This document shows positions 8,695 to 16,714 of a stretch of DNA of 64,000 nucleotides, in pieces. Numbering within the stretch: position 1 is the stretch's first letter; the number at the start of each line of letters is the position of its first letter. This DNA comes from an uncultured Bacteroidia bacterium (GTDB taxonomy: Bacteria; Bacteroidota; Bacteroidia; Bacteroidales; F082). The translations under genes were made by a program, and so were the position numbers. The DNA lies in NCBI GenBank assembly GCA_902800965.1, contig CADCGK010000008.1, positions 1-64,000 on the forward strand, written 5' to 3'. The notes beneath the pieces were generated by a model that saw nothing but the letters and a program-made list of their open reading frames with translations, was not told the origin of the DNA and made no database searches.

Positions 8695-8832
8695 CGAAAA
8701 AGGGGAGAGATTTTGAATCCGCAAAATTGCGGATCACGAGATGGTACATGATCTGGCTGCCTGCAAAGCCGTAAACTCATTGGATCATGCTGCATCCGTC
8801 GCAGGCGCAGCGATGCTGCATCCCCTTTTCCG
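8695..8832 (-). ncRNA. Candidate structured RNA leader of the reverse transcriptase
   Basis: As minus-strand RNA, CGGAAAAGGGGA (8832-8821) pairs with TCCCCTTTTTCG (8706-8695) over 12 bp with one G-U. This closes a 114-nt interior that ends 10 nt before the RT start codon. Inside are GCAGC/GCTGC (8819-8807), two direct copies of GGATGCAGCAT (8823-8813 and 8797-8787), GGCT/AGCC, a GATCA/TGATC pair, and an ATCCGC/GCGGAT hairpin (8734-8717). The layout resembles the a1/a2-bounded ncRNA of retrons. No TAnnTTTG promoter lies just upstream, so it would be cut from the glmS-operon transcript. Expression and structure are inferred. Confidence 0.45.
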
Positions 8833-8847
8833 TATTAGTCTTAAGAA

Positions 8848-9399
8848 TCAAAAGAATCCAGCGTCGTCCATCAGTTTCTTGATGCGTGCGATGACGTAGT
8901 CCCTTTCGTTGTCCATCTGCGTATAGAAGTTGATGTACGGAAGTTGGATCCTGTTGGCGTACTTCCTGGCAATGAGATACTTCACGTTGCTGTCGTGGCT
9001 GTGTCCCTTGCCCAGCATGACCACGCCTCTGGCGATACCGCCCTCATAGAGTACAAAGGAATAGGGCTGGCCCCATTCGGCTTTATAGGCTTGACGCGGT
9101 CTGCTCTTGTAGAGTTGGAACTCCTCGTTGAGGTTGCCGGCCAATTCCTGTACGGTGACGTTTTCGCGGATAGTGTATTGTGGGAACTCCTTGGTGAGGA
9201 TTTCCTTGAAATAGGCTACCCATTCGGCGTCGGTGCGTTCTCTGCGGAAAGCAGGTTCTGCGTGTTGTGGCTGGCTTTGGGAAGGAGTGGGTTGAGCTTG
9301 TGAAGTGCTCGGTTGGGAGTACTTCGCCTTGTTGATCTCCGATGTCACTTCCCGTTTGATGGTCCTGGCAACGGATGAGAAGAATTGTTTGATGTCCAT
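8848..9399 (-). CDS. Uncharacterised 183-aa protein upstream of the RT
   Basis: The N-terminus is a short helix (MDIKQFFSSVARTIKREV). A Ser/Gln/Pro-rich linker follows (about residues 28-47), then a folded domain (about 52-183) containing YSFVLYEGGIARGVVML, GHSHDSNVKYLIARKYAN, LPYINFY and NERDYVIARIKKLM. The strand-strand-helix order with Lys in VKYL faintly recalls a PD-(D/E)XK or DUF2726-like fold, but the acidic catalytic residues are not in place, so this is only a guess. It begins 28 nt after glmS and ends 16 nt before the RT leader, so it is probably co-transcribed with both. It could be an RT partner or simply an unrelated operon member. Confidence 0.65.
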   Translation of the reverse strand: MDIKQFFSSVARTIKREVTSEINKAKYSQPSTSQAQPTPSQSQPQHAEPAFRRERTDAEWVAYFKEILTKEFPQYTIRENVTVQELAGNLNEEFQLYKSRPRQAYKAEWGQPYSFVLYEGGIARGVVMLGKGHSHDSNVKYLIARKYANRIQLPYINFYTQMDNERDYVIARIKKLMDDAGFF

Positions 9400-9427
9400 G
9401 TTGTTGATTTTTATTGGTTGATATTCA

Positions 9428-11272
9428 TTATTCGACAGTTACGGATTTGGCCAGGTTGCGTGGCTGATCGACGTTGCAGCCACGCATCACGGCGATGTGG
9501 TAGGCGAGGATTTGCAGCGGCACGGTGGCCAGCAGGGGCGAGTAGAGGCATTCGGTCTCGGGTATCTCGATGACGTAGTCTGCCATCTTGCGGGCCAGCA
9601 CGTCTTTCTCGCTCACTACGGCGATGATCTTGCCGTCACGGGCTTTCACCTCTTGGATGTTGCTGAGCACCTTCTCGTAGGTGCTGTGGTTGGTGGCGAT
9701 GAACACCACGGGCATGTCCTTGTCGATCAAGGCGATGGGACCGTGTTTCATTTCTGCGGCGGGATAGCCTTCAGCGTGGATGTAGGAGATTTCCTTGAGT
9801 TTCAGGGCCCCTTCGAGGGCGACGGGATAGTTCTGGAGACGGCCAAGATAGAGCATGTTGCGCACATCTTTGTATTTCTCTGCGATGTCCTTCACGTGGC
9901 CGCTGTGGTCGAGGGTCCACTGGATCTTTTCTGGGATGCGGTCCAGCTCATCAATAAAGACTTTCCTTTCTTCGTCCTTCATGGAGCCTTTGAGCTCTGC
10001 CAGGCGCAAGGCCAGCATTGCCATTACGGTGACTTGAGAGGTGAAGGCTTTGGTGGAGGCGACGCCAATCTCTGGACCAGCGTGGGTGTAGATGCCGGCA
10101 TCGGTGGCTCTTGAGATGGAGGAGCCAATGACGTTACAGATGCCCAAGACGATGGCACCTTTCTCTTTTGCCAACTGGATGGCGGCAAGGGTGTCGGCGG
10201 TCTCGCCTGACTGCGAGACGGCGATCACCACGTCATGGGGCGTGATGACGGGGTCGCGGTAACGGAACTCGGAGGCGTATTCCACTTTGACGCGGATCTT
10301 GGCCAGCTTCTCGATGAGGTAGCTGCCTACCAGACTGGCATGCCAAGAGGTGCCGCAAGCCACAAACACGATGTTGTCGGCATAGAGCAGCTGTTTCTCA
10401 TATTGAAGGATGCCGCCCAGGCGGACGGTGTTGGCTTCTGGATGCAGACGGCCGCGCATGGTGTCGCGCACGATGGTAGGCTGCTCGTAGATCTCCTTCA
10501 TCATGAAGTGGTCGAAGCCGGCCTTTTCGATGGAGTCGAGGTTCATCTGGAGCTCCTGCACGTAGGGGATGGCCTCCACGTCTTGTATGGTCTTGATGTG
10601 GAGCTCTTCGCCCAGCTTAATACGAACCACCTGCTCGTCTTCGAGATAGACTACCTTCTGTGTCCTACCTACGATAGGCGTGGCATCGGAAGCGATGTAA
10701 TACTCGCCGTCGCCAATGCCGATGACCATGGGGCTGCCTTTACGGGCGGCAATCAGCTCGTCGGGATGTCCTTTCTCCACAATGGCGATGGCGTAGGCGC
10801 CAATGACATGGTTCAAGGCGATGCGGACGGCTTCGAACAGATCCACATGTTCGCTTTGCTGCACGTCTTCAATGAGGTTGGTCAGCACTTCGGTGTCGGT
10901 GGATGACTTAAAGGTAAAGCCGCGTTTTTCGAGCTCTTTCCTCAGACTGAGGTAATTCTCGATGATGCCATTATGGATCAATGCGAGGTTGCCCGATTGG
11001 GAGAGATGGGGGTGTGCGTTGGTTTGGTTCGGCTCGCCGTGGGTGGCCCAACGGGTGTGGGCGATGCCAATATGTCCGCTGGTGTCTTTGCCAGCTGCGA
11101 ACGCCTCCAAGTCGGAGACTTTCCCTTTGGTTTTGTAAACGTTCAGCTCGTTCGATGAGTTTAATAAAGCTACGCCTGCGCTGTCATACCCGCGGTATTC
11201 GAGGCGTTGTAGTCCTTCAATGAGTATTGGGTAGGCATCTTGGTGACCTACGTAAGCTACTATTCCACACAT
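9428..11272 (-). CDS. glmS: Glutamine-fructose-6-phosphate aminotransferase (isomerizing)
   Basis: Makes glucosamine 6-phosphate from fructose 6-phosphate and glutamine, the entry step to UDP-GlcNAc for peptidoglycan and glycans. 614 aa, full length. Cys2 is the N-terminal nucleophile of the glutaminase domain (MCGIVAYVG), followed by RLEYRGYDSAG and HTRWATHG. Two SIS domains follow (ACGTSWHASLVG near 300, SQSGETADTLAA, GRLQNYPVALEGALKLKEISYIHAEG near 485), ending in the expected NLAKSVTVE. It heads a leftward run with the 183-aa gene and the RT. No glmS ribozyme was recognised upstream; the leader is only about 20 nt. Confidence 0.96.
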   Translation of the reverse strand: MCGIVAYVGHQDAYPILIEGLQRLEYRGYDSAGVALLNSSNELNVYKTKGKVSDLEAFAAGKDTSGHIGIAHTRWATHGEPNQTNAHPHLSQSGNLALIHNGIIENYLSLRKELEKRGFTFKSSTDTEVLTNLIEDVQQSEHVDLFEAVRIALNHVIGAYAIAIVEKGHPDELIAARKGSPMVIGIGDGEYYIASDATPIVGRTQKVVYLEDEQVVRIKLGEELHIKTIQDVEAIPYVQELQMNLDSIEKAGFDHFMMKEIYEQPTIVRDTMRGRLHPEANTVRLGGILQYEKQLLYADNIVFVACGTSWHASLVGSYLIEKLAKIRVKVEYASEFRYRDPVITPHDVVIAVSQSGETADTLAAIQLAKEKGAIVLGICNVIGSSISRATDAGIYTHAGPEIGVASTKAFTSQVTVMAMLALRLAELKGSMKDEERKVFIDELDRIPEKIQWTLDHSGHVKDIAEKYKDVRNMLYLGRLQNYPVALEGALKLKEISYIHAEGYPAAEMKHGPIALIDKDMPVVFIATNHSTYEKVLSNIQEVKARDGKIIAVVSEKDVLARKMADYVIEIPETECLYSPLLATVPLQILAYHIAVMRGCNVDQPRNLAKSVTVE

Positions 11273-11295
11273 AGTTTCATGTACTTAAAAAAATA

Positions 11296-11303
11296 CAAAT
11301 TTA
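11296..11303 (-). promoter_or_regulatory. -7 promoter element for glmS
   Basis: Minus strand TAAATTTG, about 24 nt before the glmS ATG. A TTG lies 18 nt further upstream (11324-11322), giving a -33/-7 pair. Confidence 0.55.
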
Positions 11304-11343
11304 CATTTTTTTGAAAAATGTCAAGGAAAATAAGGTGATTTTC

Positions 11344-11351
11344 TATTTTTG
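11344..11351 (+). promoter_or_regulatory. -7 promoter element for the PCMD-like protein
   Basis: TATTTTTG, 26 nt before the ATG at 11378. A GTG at 11351 overlaps the element and cannot be the start. Confidence 0.6.
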
Positions 11352-11377
11352 TGGTCTCATTATTTAACAGAACAACT

Positions 11378-12694
11378 ATGAAAAGACCAGTCCTGCTTTT
11401 ATCCTTAGGCCTATGCTTCGTCAGCATTGTCTGTAAGGCACAATACGGCAAACAATTCGAAAACCGCGGCTTTGAGAGTTGGGCCAACTTCGGCTCAGGA
11501 AATGACACCGACGAGCCGGTGCATTGGCATTCTGGCATGTCAGCTTCAGGCACTTTTAGCGGCTTTCTCTCGAAGCAGATCGAGCCTTCGACCCATGTTC
11601 GTCCTGGATCCTCAGGATCGAAAAGTGTGAAGATGTGGCCCAAGTCGGTCATGGGAGTGACGGCCAACGGCAACCTGACCTGTGGTAGGATGAATGCAGG
11701 AAGCATGAGTGCGTCGGGAAGCAGCAACTACAATTACACGCAACGTTCCGATAACCGTTTCAACACCCCCATCAATACGATCCCAGACTCGTTGGCTGTT
11801 TGGGTGTGCTTCCGTTCCGCCAGTGCCGATCAGAATGCCAGGGCAAGGGCTGTCATTCATGGCGATGCCGACTTCAGGGAAGTCGCCAACGGCACTTTCG
11901 ATCCGTCCGACAAGTTGGTTGCCATGGCATCGCGTTCGTTCAAGCGCACCAGTACTTCAGAAGGCAGTTACACTTGGCGCCGACTCTCCATTCCTTTTGT
12001 GGAGCAAGGCCCATGCCATGATCCTCGATATATCTTGTTTACGATCACCACGAATGAGATACCTGGACAAGGTGGTACTTCCGATGACATGTATGTTGAT
12101 GACATCTTGTTGATTTACAATCCTTCTGTGAGGATGGGTGCCATCGAAAAGGATCATTTCATGATGGGTGAGTCGCTCACCATTCCTTTCACTCTGGAGG
12201 GAACGATGAGCGCTGAAAACTTGAACAAGGAAGCCAACCAGGTGATTGCCCAGCTGTCCAGCGCCAATGGTAGTTTCAGTACACCTATAGAACTGGGGAG
12301 GGTGACAACCAACGTAAGCGGAAGTTTCAATGTGACAATTCCTTCTGGTATTTTCGCAGGAGAGCATTACCGCATCCGTTTGGTCACTACCAATTATCCA
12401 ATGATTTCGGAAGACAATGGTTTTGACATCAGCATTCAACCAGTCACGGAGTTGGCTGAATCGGAGGATGGGTTTAAGATTTATCCAGTGCCAGCCAAGC
12501 AGACTGTTCATTTTTTGTCGGAGAGAATCATAAAGAGCATTGAGATTTATAGCATGTCGGGCAGTTTGGTGTTGTCGCACCAAGAGGATGGGAATGATGT
12601 CGCATTGCCTGTTGATTCCATGGCACCTGGTTTTTATTTCGTCCGTTGCCGGTTTGATCAAGACGAACTGGTTAGGAAGTTCTTGGTGAATTGA
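11378..12694 (+). CDS. T9SS-exported PCMD-type carbohydrate-associated protein
   Basis: 438 aa from the ATG at 11378. Signal peptide MKRPVLLLSLGLCFVSIVCKAQ. Residues about 20-245 show FENRGFESW, HWHSGM, GSKSVKMW, PDSLAVWVCFRS and a closing DDMYVDDILLIYNPS. These are the features of the Bacteroidota putative carbohydrate metabolism domain (PCMD), a beta-sandwich. A second beta domain follows (about 255-360). The last ~75 residues form a type A T9SS sorting domain (KIYPVPAKQTVHFLS, EIYSMSGSLV, PGFYFVRCRFDQDELVRKFLVN). It is therefore probably secreted or surface-attached. Ligand unknown. Confidence 0.8.
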   Translation: MKRPVLLLSLGLCFVSIVCKAQYGKQFENRGFESWANFGSGNDTDEPVHWHSGMSASGTFSGFLSKQIEPSTHVRPGSSGSKSVKMWPKSVMGVTANGNLTCGRMNAGSMSASGSSNYNYTQRSDNRFNTPINTIPDSLAVWVCFRSASADQNARARAVIHGDADFREVANGTFDPSDKLVAMASRSFKRTSTSEGSYTWRRLSIPFVEQGPCHDPRYILFTITTNEIPGQGGTSDDMYVDDILLIYNPSVRMGAIEKDHFMMGESLTIPFTLEGTMSAENLNKEANQVIAQLSSANGSFSTPIELGRVTTNVSGSFNVTIPSGIFAGEHYRIRLVTTNYPMISEDNGFDISIQPVTELAESEDGFKIYPVPAKQTVHFLSERIIKSIEIYSMSGSLVLSHQEDGNDVALPVDSMAPGFYFVRCRFDQDELVRKFLVN

Positions 12695-12701
12695 ATGAAA
12701 T

Positions 12702-12734
12702 AAAAAAAGCGCCTCAAGCGAGGCGCTTTTTTTT
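12702..12734. terminator. Bidirectional intrinsic terminator
   Basis: GCGCCTC (12709-12715) and GAGGCGC (12720-12726) form a 7-bp GC-rich stem with loop AAGC. A-run before and T-run after let it work in both directions, between the PCMD-like gene and the convergent TonB receptor. Confidence 0.9.
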
Positions 12735-12753
12735 ATCGATACACTTGTTCAGA

Positions 12754-15700
12754 TTAGAAGCTATACTTCAGGCCGAGCATCAGTGACCAGCATTGGTTGG
12801 TGTTAATGTAGGTCTGGGTGTAAGTGTTGGTGGGATACTCTCCATCGATGTCTTTGTTCATTGAGAACACAGGAGTGTTGTTTTCAACATGGTCAACTTT
12901 CAGAGGAGAGACAGTGTATGTGGTGCCGAAGCAGCCCAATTTGTAGAGACCCCATGAGGAGTTGAGCATATTGAGAACATTGTCGAAGTTGGCGCTAAGT
13001 TCGAAGCAATGGGTGGTGTTGCCGATGGTCTTCTTGAAGGTCTTGGCAATACGCATGTCGAGGAGGTGCATCCAAGGAGAACGGCCGGCATAAGCTTCTG
13101 CATATTGTCCTTTGTGTGTGCTCAGATATGGGTCGTTGTCCATGAAGGTTCTGAAAGCTTCTTTGTCAGCTTCGCTGGCCCAGAGGAGTTCATCGACATC
13201 CTTAGGAATGTACATGAGATCGGTCTTGAGACCGTCGCCATTCAGGTCGTTGGAGTAGATGTAGCTGAAAGCGCCAGCTGAGTATGCGGTGTAGAACAAA
13301 TTGATTTTGACACCGTCGCCATCGAAGAGGGCGGGAAGCATATAGCCGACAGAAGCAGTGACTTTGTCAGGAATGACATACTGGCTGCGTTGCAGGTTGA
13401 GGAAGGTAGGACCATCGATGCTGTAAAGGCCTTGGTAAGCTGATTTAGCATCGCTGCCGGGCATGCCAGAGATTTCCTTGCTTTCAGTGTGGGTATATGC
13501 GGCACTGATATCAAAGTTCTTGAATGGGGAAGCGCTGATGGCGGCATTGATGGTGTAGCCATAGCCTTCTCTTGTGTTGGTCAGCACGTATGCGTTGGAT
13601 GAGCCATAGGTATATCCGCTAAGAAGTTTGTAGTTGACACGGTTGTCAGGGCCGTTGAAACGAGCCTCGTCACCAGCATTGGCAATCATATCGTATTTGA
13701 GGTTCCAGTCCACCAGACGAACCCCCCAGATGGTCTTGTTGAACATACCTTCCAAAGTGAGGGTCAGTGGGAATGATGCTGGGATTTCGAAGTCAAAACC
13801 GAGCATTGATTTCCAGATCTGAGGCATTCTGAAGTTCGGATCTACACCATTGATAGTGCCGGGGAGGGTACCGTCTTCAGGGGTGACAGTGGTGTTGAGT
13901 CCCAATGCGGCAACCATCTCATCGACATTGGTGATGTAGGTGCCGTCGGGTTTTCTCAACTTCTCCAGGTTGGCGAGAACTTCGGGGGAATAGTTGACAA
14001 TGTAGCTGTTGTTGATAGAGTCGAAGCCAACAGTGGCGCTGTTTCCATAGAAGCTGGATTGAATCATTCCGGAGTTTTGAGGCATGTTGGTGAAGAACAC
14101 GAGAGGCAGACGGCCTTGGAAGAGACCGCTACCACCACGGATGGTAAGGAAGTCAGTGGCATCCCAGGTAAAGCCGACGCGTGGGGAGACCTGAACGCGG
14201 TTGGTGGGCCATTTGCCGGTGTTGACGACATTTCCACCCATGTTATACTCAAGGATAGCGTTGTTGGTCATCAGTTGTGAATTGTCGAAGAACATACCAT
14301 CGGCGCGGATACCGAAGTTCAGTTTGAAGTTGTCGGTAATGTTCCAGTCATCTTGTGCATACACACCGAATTGGTTGTAGGTGATTTCACCGCTTGGGTT
14401 CTTTTCACCATTGTTACCCACGGTGAGGCAGAAGCTCAAAGGAAGTTGGCCAGTCAGGAAGTCCTCAGCGCTAGCGAAACGATAGTAACCTGTAGCGTTA
14501 CGCATATAGGAGTTTCTTGCGTTTTGGCGTTCCCAGTTGACACCGGCAGTGATTTTATGATTGCCTGTGAAGTAGGTCAAGTTATCAGTGGCATTGAACA
14601 CCTTGTTCAACACACCATTGTTATAAGTGAAGAGCTCATAACCGAAACTGGTGAAAGGAACGAAGTTGCCTTCGTTTTGGAGACCCTCGTCACCACTCAT
14701 GATGTCAAAGTGTGGGAAGATGCTTGAATTGGAACCACGTTGGTCGTTGATGTCGGTATAGGTGAACAAGAGTTGGTTGCTCAGTTGGGTTGAGAAGCGG
14801 CTGTTCCATTCAGTAGCGAATGACATCACATTATTGTTTTGTGAGTACATGTTGTTCGAGAACGGGTAGGAGATTGCGCTTGAACGATTGTGGTTGTAGT
14901 TGCGGAACTTGTCATCGCAAGAGTTGCCATTGGGTTCTACCCAGTGGGTGTTGGCGGTTTTGTTGAAACGGAACATTAATTTGTTGTTGTCGTTGATGTT
15001 CCAGTCGATACGAGCCAAGAGTTTCAGGTTGTTGTCACCGCCAGGATAGTTGGTGTAGGAACCTGGATCGTAGCCGTAGCTGTTTTTCAGTTTGTCGTAA
15101 ATCTGGTCGAGAACCGCAGCGTTGGCAGCATCAGGACGATATTGGATTACTTCTAATGGTTCATCGGTTTTTTCTGCATTGAGGAAAAAGAACAATTTGT
15201 CTTTCACGATAGGACCACCGACTGTAGCACCATAGGTCCAACGGCTTTCTTCAGGACGCACTCCGAGGTCTTCGCCCATCAGGCGGTTGCCGCGCATGGT
15301 TTGGTTATTATAGTAGGTGTAAGCTGAGCCATGGAATTGGTTGGTACCGGACTTGGTAATAGCGTTGATGCCACCGCCGACGAAGTTGGATTGACGGACG
15401 TCGAAAGGAGCGATCACGACTTGAATTTCTTCAAGAGCATCTACAGAAATAGGAGTGCCACCGCCAGGAAGGTTGGGACTCAGGCCGAAGTTGTTGTTGA
15501 AATTGGCACCATCAACGGTGAAGTTGGTGGAACGGCCGTCGCTACCGGCAAAGCTCATGTTGTTTGCGTAGGGCGACACCTTGACAACATCAACGATACT
15601 GCGGTTGATGGTGGGCAGATTGGCGATTTCTTCAGTGCTAATGGTAGTAGAGGTGGAGTTTTTGACAGGTCTTTCTGCCACGCCTGAGATGACGACTTCA

Positions 15701-16038
15701 CCCAGACCAACTGATTCGCTTTTAAGCACAAAGTCAGCGCGATAGGTTTCACCTAACTTCAAAGTTACGTTCTCCGCCTTAGAAGTAGTGTAGCCGACAA
15801 AACGGACTTCAATAGAGTAAGGTCCACCGACTCTCATGCCTTGAATCGTGTAGCGGCCTTCGCTGTTGGTAGTGATGCCATAAGCAGTACCGGAAGGTTG
15901 GTGAATAGCAATCACAGTAGCACCTGGAAGAGGACCACTTTCATCAGTGATCTTACCACTCAGGCTTGATGTGGTCACCTGTGCCATCATAGTGATGGAG
16001 GCAATCATTGCCAAGAAAAAAGTAAGTAACTTTTTCAT
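12754..16038 (-). CDS. Oar-like TonB-dependent outer-membrane receptor
   Basis: 1094 aa. Signal peptide MKKLLTFFLAMIASITMMAQ. A carboxypeptidase-regulatory-like domain follows at about 25-110 (GKITDESGPLPGATV, YTIQGMRVGGPYSIEVRFVGY). The plug domain is at about 125-235 (NLPTINRSIVDVVKVSP, NFTVDGANFNNNFGL, SVDALEEIQVVIAPFDVRQSNFVGGGINAITKSGTNQFHGSAY). The rest is a long 22-strand-type barrel ending LMLGLKYSF with the expected terminal Phe. Oar-type receptors import or export large substrates using TonB-ExbBD energy; the substrate here is unknown. No SusD partner is adjacent, so it is not a classic PUL. It has its own promoter and a shared terminator downstream. Confidence 0.92.
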   Translation of the reverse strand: MKKLLTFFLAMIASITMMAQVTTSSLSGKITDESGPLPGATVIAIHQPSGTAYGITTNSEGRYTIQGMRVGGPYSIEVRFVGYTTSKAENVTLKLGETYRADFVLKSESVGLGEVVISGVAERPVKNSTSTTISTEEIANLPTINRSIVDVVKVSPYANNMSFAGSDGRSTNFTVDGANFNNNFGLSPNLPGGGTPISVDALEEIQVVIAPFDVRQSNFVGGGINAITKSGTNQFHGSAYTYYNNQTMRGNRLMGEDLGVRPEESRWTYGATVGGPIVKDKLFFFLNAEKTDEPLEVIQYRPDAANAAVLDQIYDKLKNSYGYDPGSYTNYPGGDNNLKLLARIDWNINDNNKLMFRFNKTANTHWVEPNGNSCDDKFRNYNHNRSSAISYPFSNNMYSQNNNVMSFATEWNSRFSTQLSNQLLFTYTDINDQRGSNSSIFPHFDIMSGDEGLQNEGNFVPFTSFGYELFTYNNGVLNKVFNATDNLTYFTGNHKITAGVNWERQNARNSYMRNATGYYRFASAEDFLTGQLPLSFCLTVGNNGEKNPSGEITYNQFGVYAQDDWNITDNFKLNFGIRADGMFFDNSQLMTNNAILEYNMGGNVVNTGKWPTNRVQVSPRVGFTWDATDFLTIRGGSGLFQGRLPLVFFTNMPQNSGMIQSSFYGNSATVGFDSINNSYIVNYSPEVLANLEKLRKPDGTYITNVDEMVAALGLNTTVTPEDGTLPGTINGVDPNFRMPQIWKSMLGFDFEIPASFPLTLTLEGMFNKTIWGVRLVDWNLKYDMIANAGDEARFNGPDNRVNYKLLSGYTYGSSNAYVLTNTREGYGYTINAAISASPFKNFDISAAYTHTESKEISGMPGSDAKSAYQGLYSIDGPTFLNLQRSQYVIPDKVTASVGYMLPALFDGDGVKINLFYTAYSAGAFSYIYSNDLNGDGLKTDLMYIPKDVDELLWASEADKEAFRTFMDNDPYLSTHKGQYAEAYAGRSPWMHLLDMRIAKTFKKTIGNTTHCFELSANFDNVLNMLNSSWGLYKLGCFGTTYTVSPLKVDHVENNTPVFSMNKDIDGEYPTNTYTQTYINTNQCWSLMLGLKYSF

Positions 16039-16105
16039 AGATAATGAATTAATGTTAGTAATTTGGTTAATATTAAGTTGTGTTTTTGCTTGTCGTTTTC
16101 AAGAG

Positions 16106-16113
16106 CAAAATTA
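16106..16113 (-). promoter_or_regulatory. -7 promoter element for the TonB receptor
   Basis: Minus strand TAATTTTG, leaving a leader of about 60 nt before the ATG at 16038. Confidence 0.5.
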
Positions 16114-16233
16114 TCATTTTCCGTGGTATGGCGGACTAAAAAGATGACTTTTTCACAGAAAGAATTCAACATGAATTGTTTATAACTTTTTTGTTTTTTT
16201 AACTTTTTTGGGGGTTTTATTGGAAAAAGTAAT

Positions 16234-16241
16234 TATTTTTG
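16234..16241 (+). promoter_or_regulatory. -7 promoter element for the 16267 lipoprotein
   Basis: TATTTTTG, 25 nt before the ATG. Confidence 0.6.
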
Positions 16242-16266
16242 TAGCGGAATTAAACTTTTTATCACT

Positions 16267-16635
16267 ATGAAGAAATCCTTACTCGTTTTGATCATGAGCG
16301 TTATCATGATTGGCATGGCCTCCTGCGGTGGCAATAATCATTCAACCGCTTTCAACAAGGCTAAGAAGATTATTGACAACATTGGCGACAACATCAAGAA
16401 GGCAAAAACTTGTGACGATGTTGACATGGCTGCCTTTGGTATCCTTGGTATGCTTGGCATTGAAGGCATCGACGCCCTCTCCGCAGAGGAACAAGCCGAA
16501 CTCGACAAGTTGTCAGAAGAGATGAACAAACTCATGGAAAGCAAGAAAGCTGAATTGGACTGCAAAGACAGCTTCTTCGATGTTGATGAGGATGACGTCC
16601 CGCTTGACGAGCCTGTCGAGGAGGAAGTTGAATAA
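16267..16635 (+). CDS. Small acidic lipoprotein
   Basis: 122 aa with a clear lipoprotein signal (MKKSLLVLIMSVIMIGMASCGG; lipidated Cys20). The mature protein is helical, with KAKKIIDNIGDNIKKAKTCDDVDMAAFGILGMLGIEG followed by a charged helix rich in Glu/Lys (EEQAELDKLSEEMNKLMESKKAEL). It ends in a strongly acidic tail (DVDEDDVPLDEPVEEEVE). No family is recognised. It is monocistronic, with its own promoter 25 nt upstream and an intrinsic terminator downstream. Probably a periplasmic or surface lipoprotein of unknown role. Confidence 0.78.
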   Translation: MKKSLLVLIMSVIMIGMASCGGNNHSTAFNKAKKIIDNIGDNIKKAKTCDDVDMAAFGILGMLGIEGIDALSAEEQAELDKLSEEMNKLMESKKAELDCKDSFFDVDEDDVPLDEPVEEEVE

Positions 16636-16676
16636 ATTTCCTTTGAGTTGACTCTATAGTGAGTCGAAAAAGTTTT

Positions 16677-16714
16677 ACCGTTCCGTCTGAAACCAGGCGG
16701 GACGGTCTTTTTTT
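16677..16714. terminator. Intrinsic terminator
   Basis: A 13-bp stem (16677-16689 with 16694-16706, including G-U pairs) and loop AAAC are followed by a T-run from 16708. It overlaps the stop codon of the leftward C10 protease gene. Confidence 0.85.

Noticed and set aside
8685..8795. N-terminal extension of the RT from the ATG at 8795
   Set aside because: The 37 extra residues are not RT-like and the stretch overlaps the paired RNA leader; the ATG at 8684 is preferred.
7485..8847. Group II intron
   Set aside because: No maturase X or HNH domain in the RT and no domain V-like hairpin or intron boundary seen around it.
7485..9399. Diversity-generating retroelement
   Set aside because: No template/variable repeat pair with adenine substitutions and no Avd-like gene found; RT block 4 lacks the DGR-type SQ.
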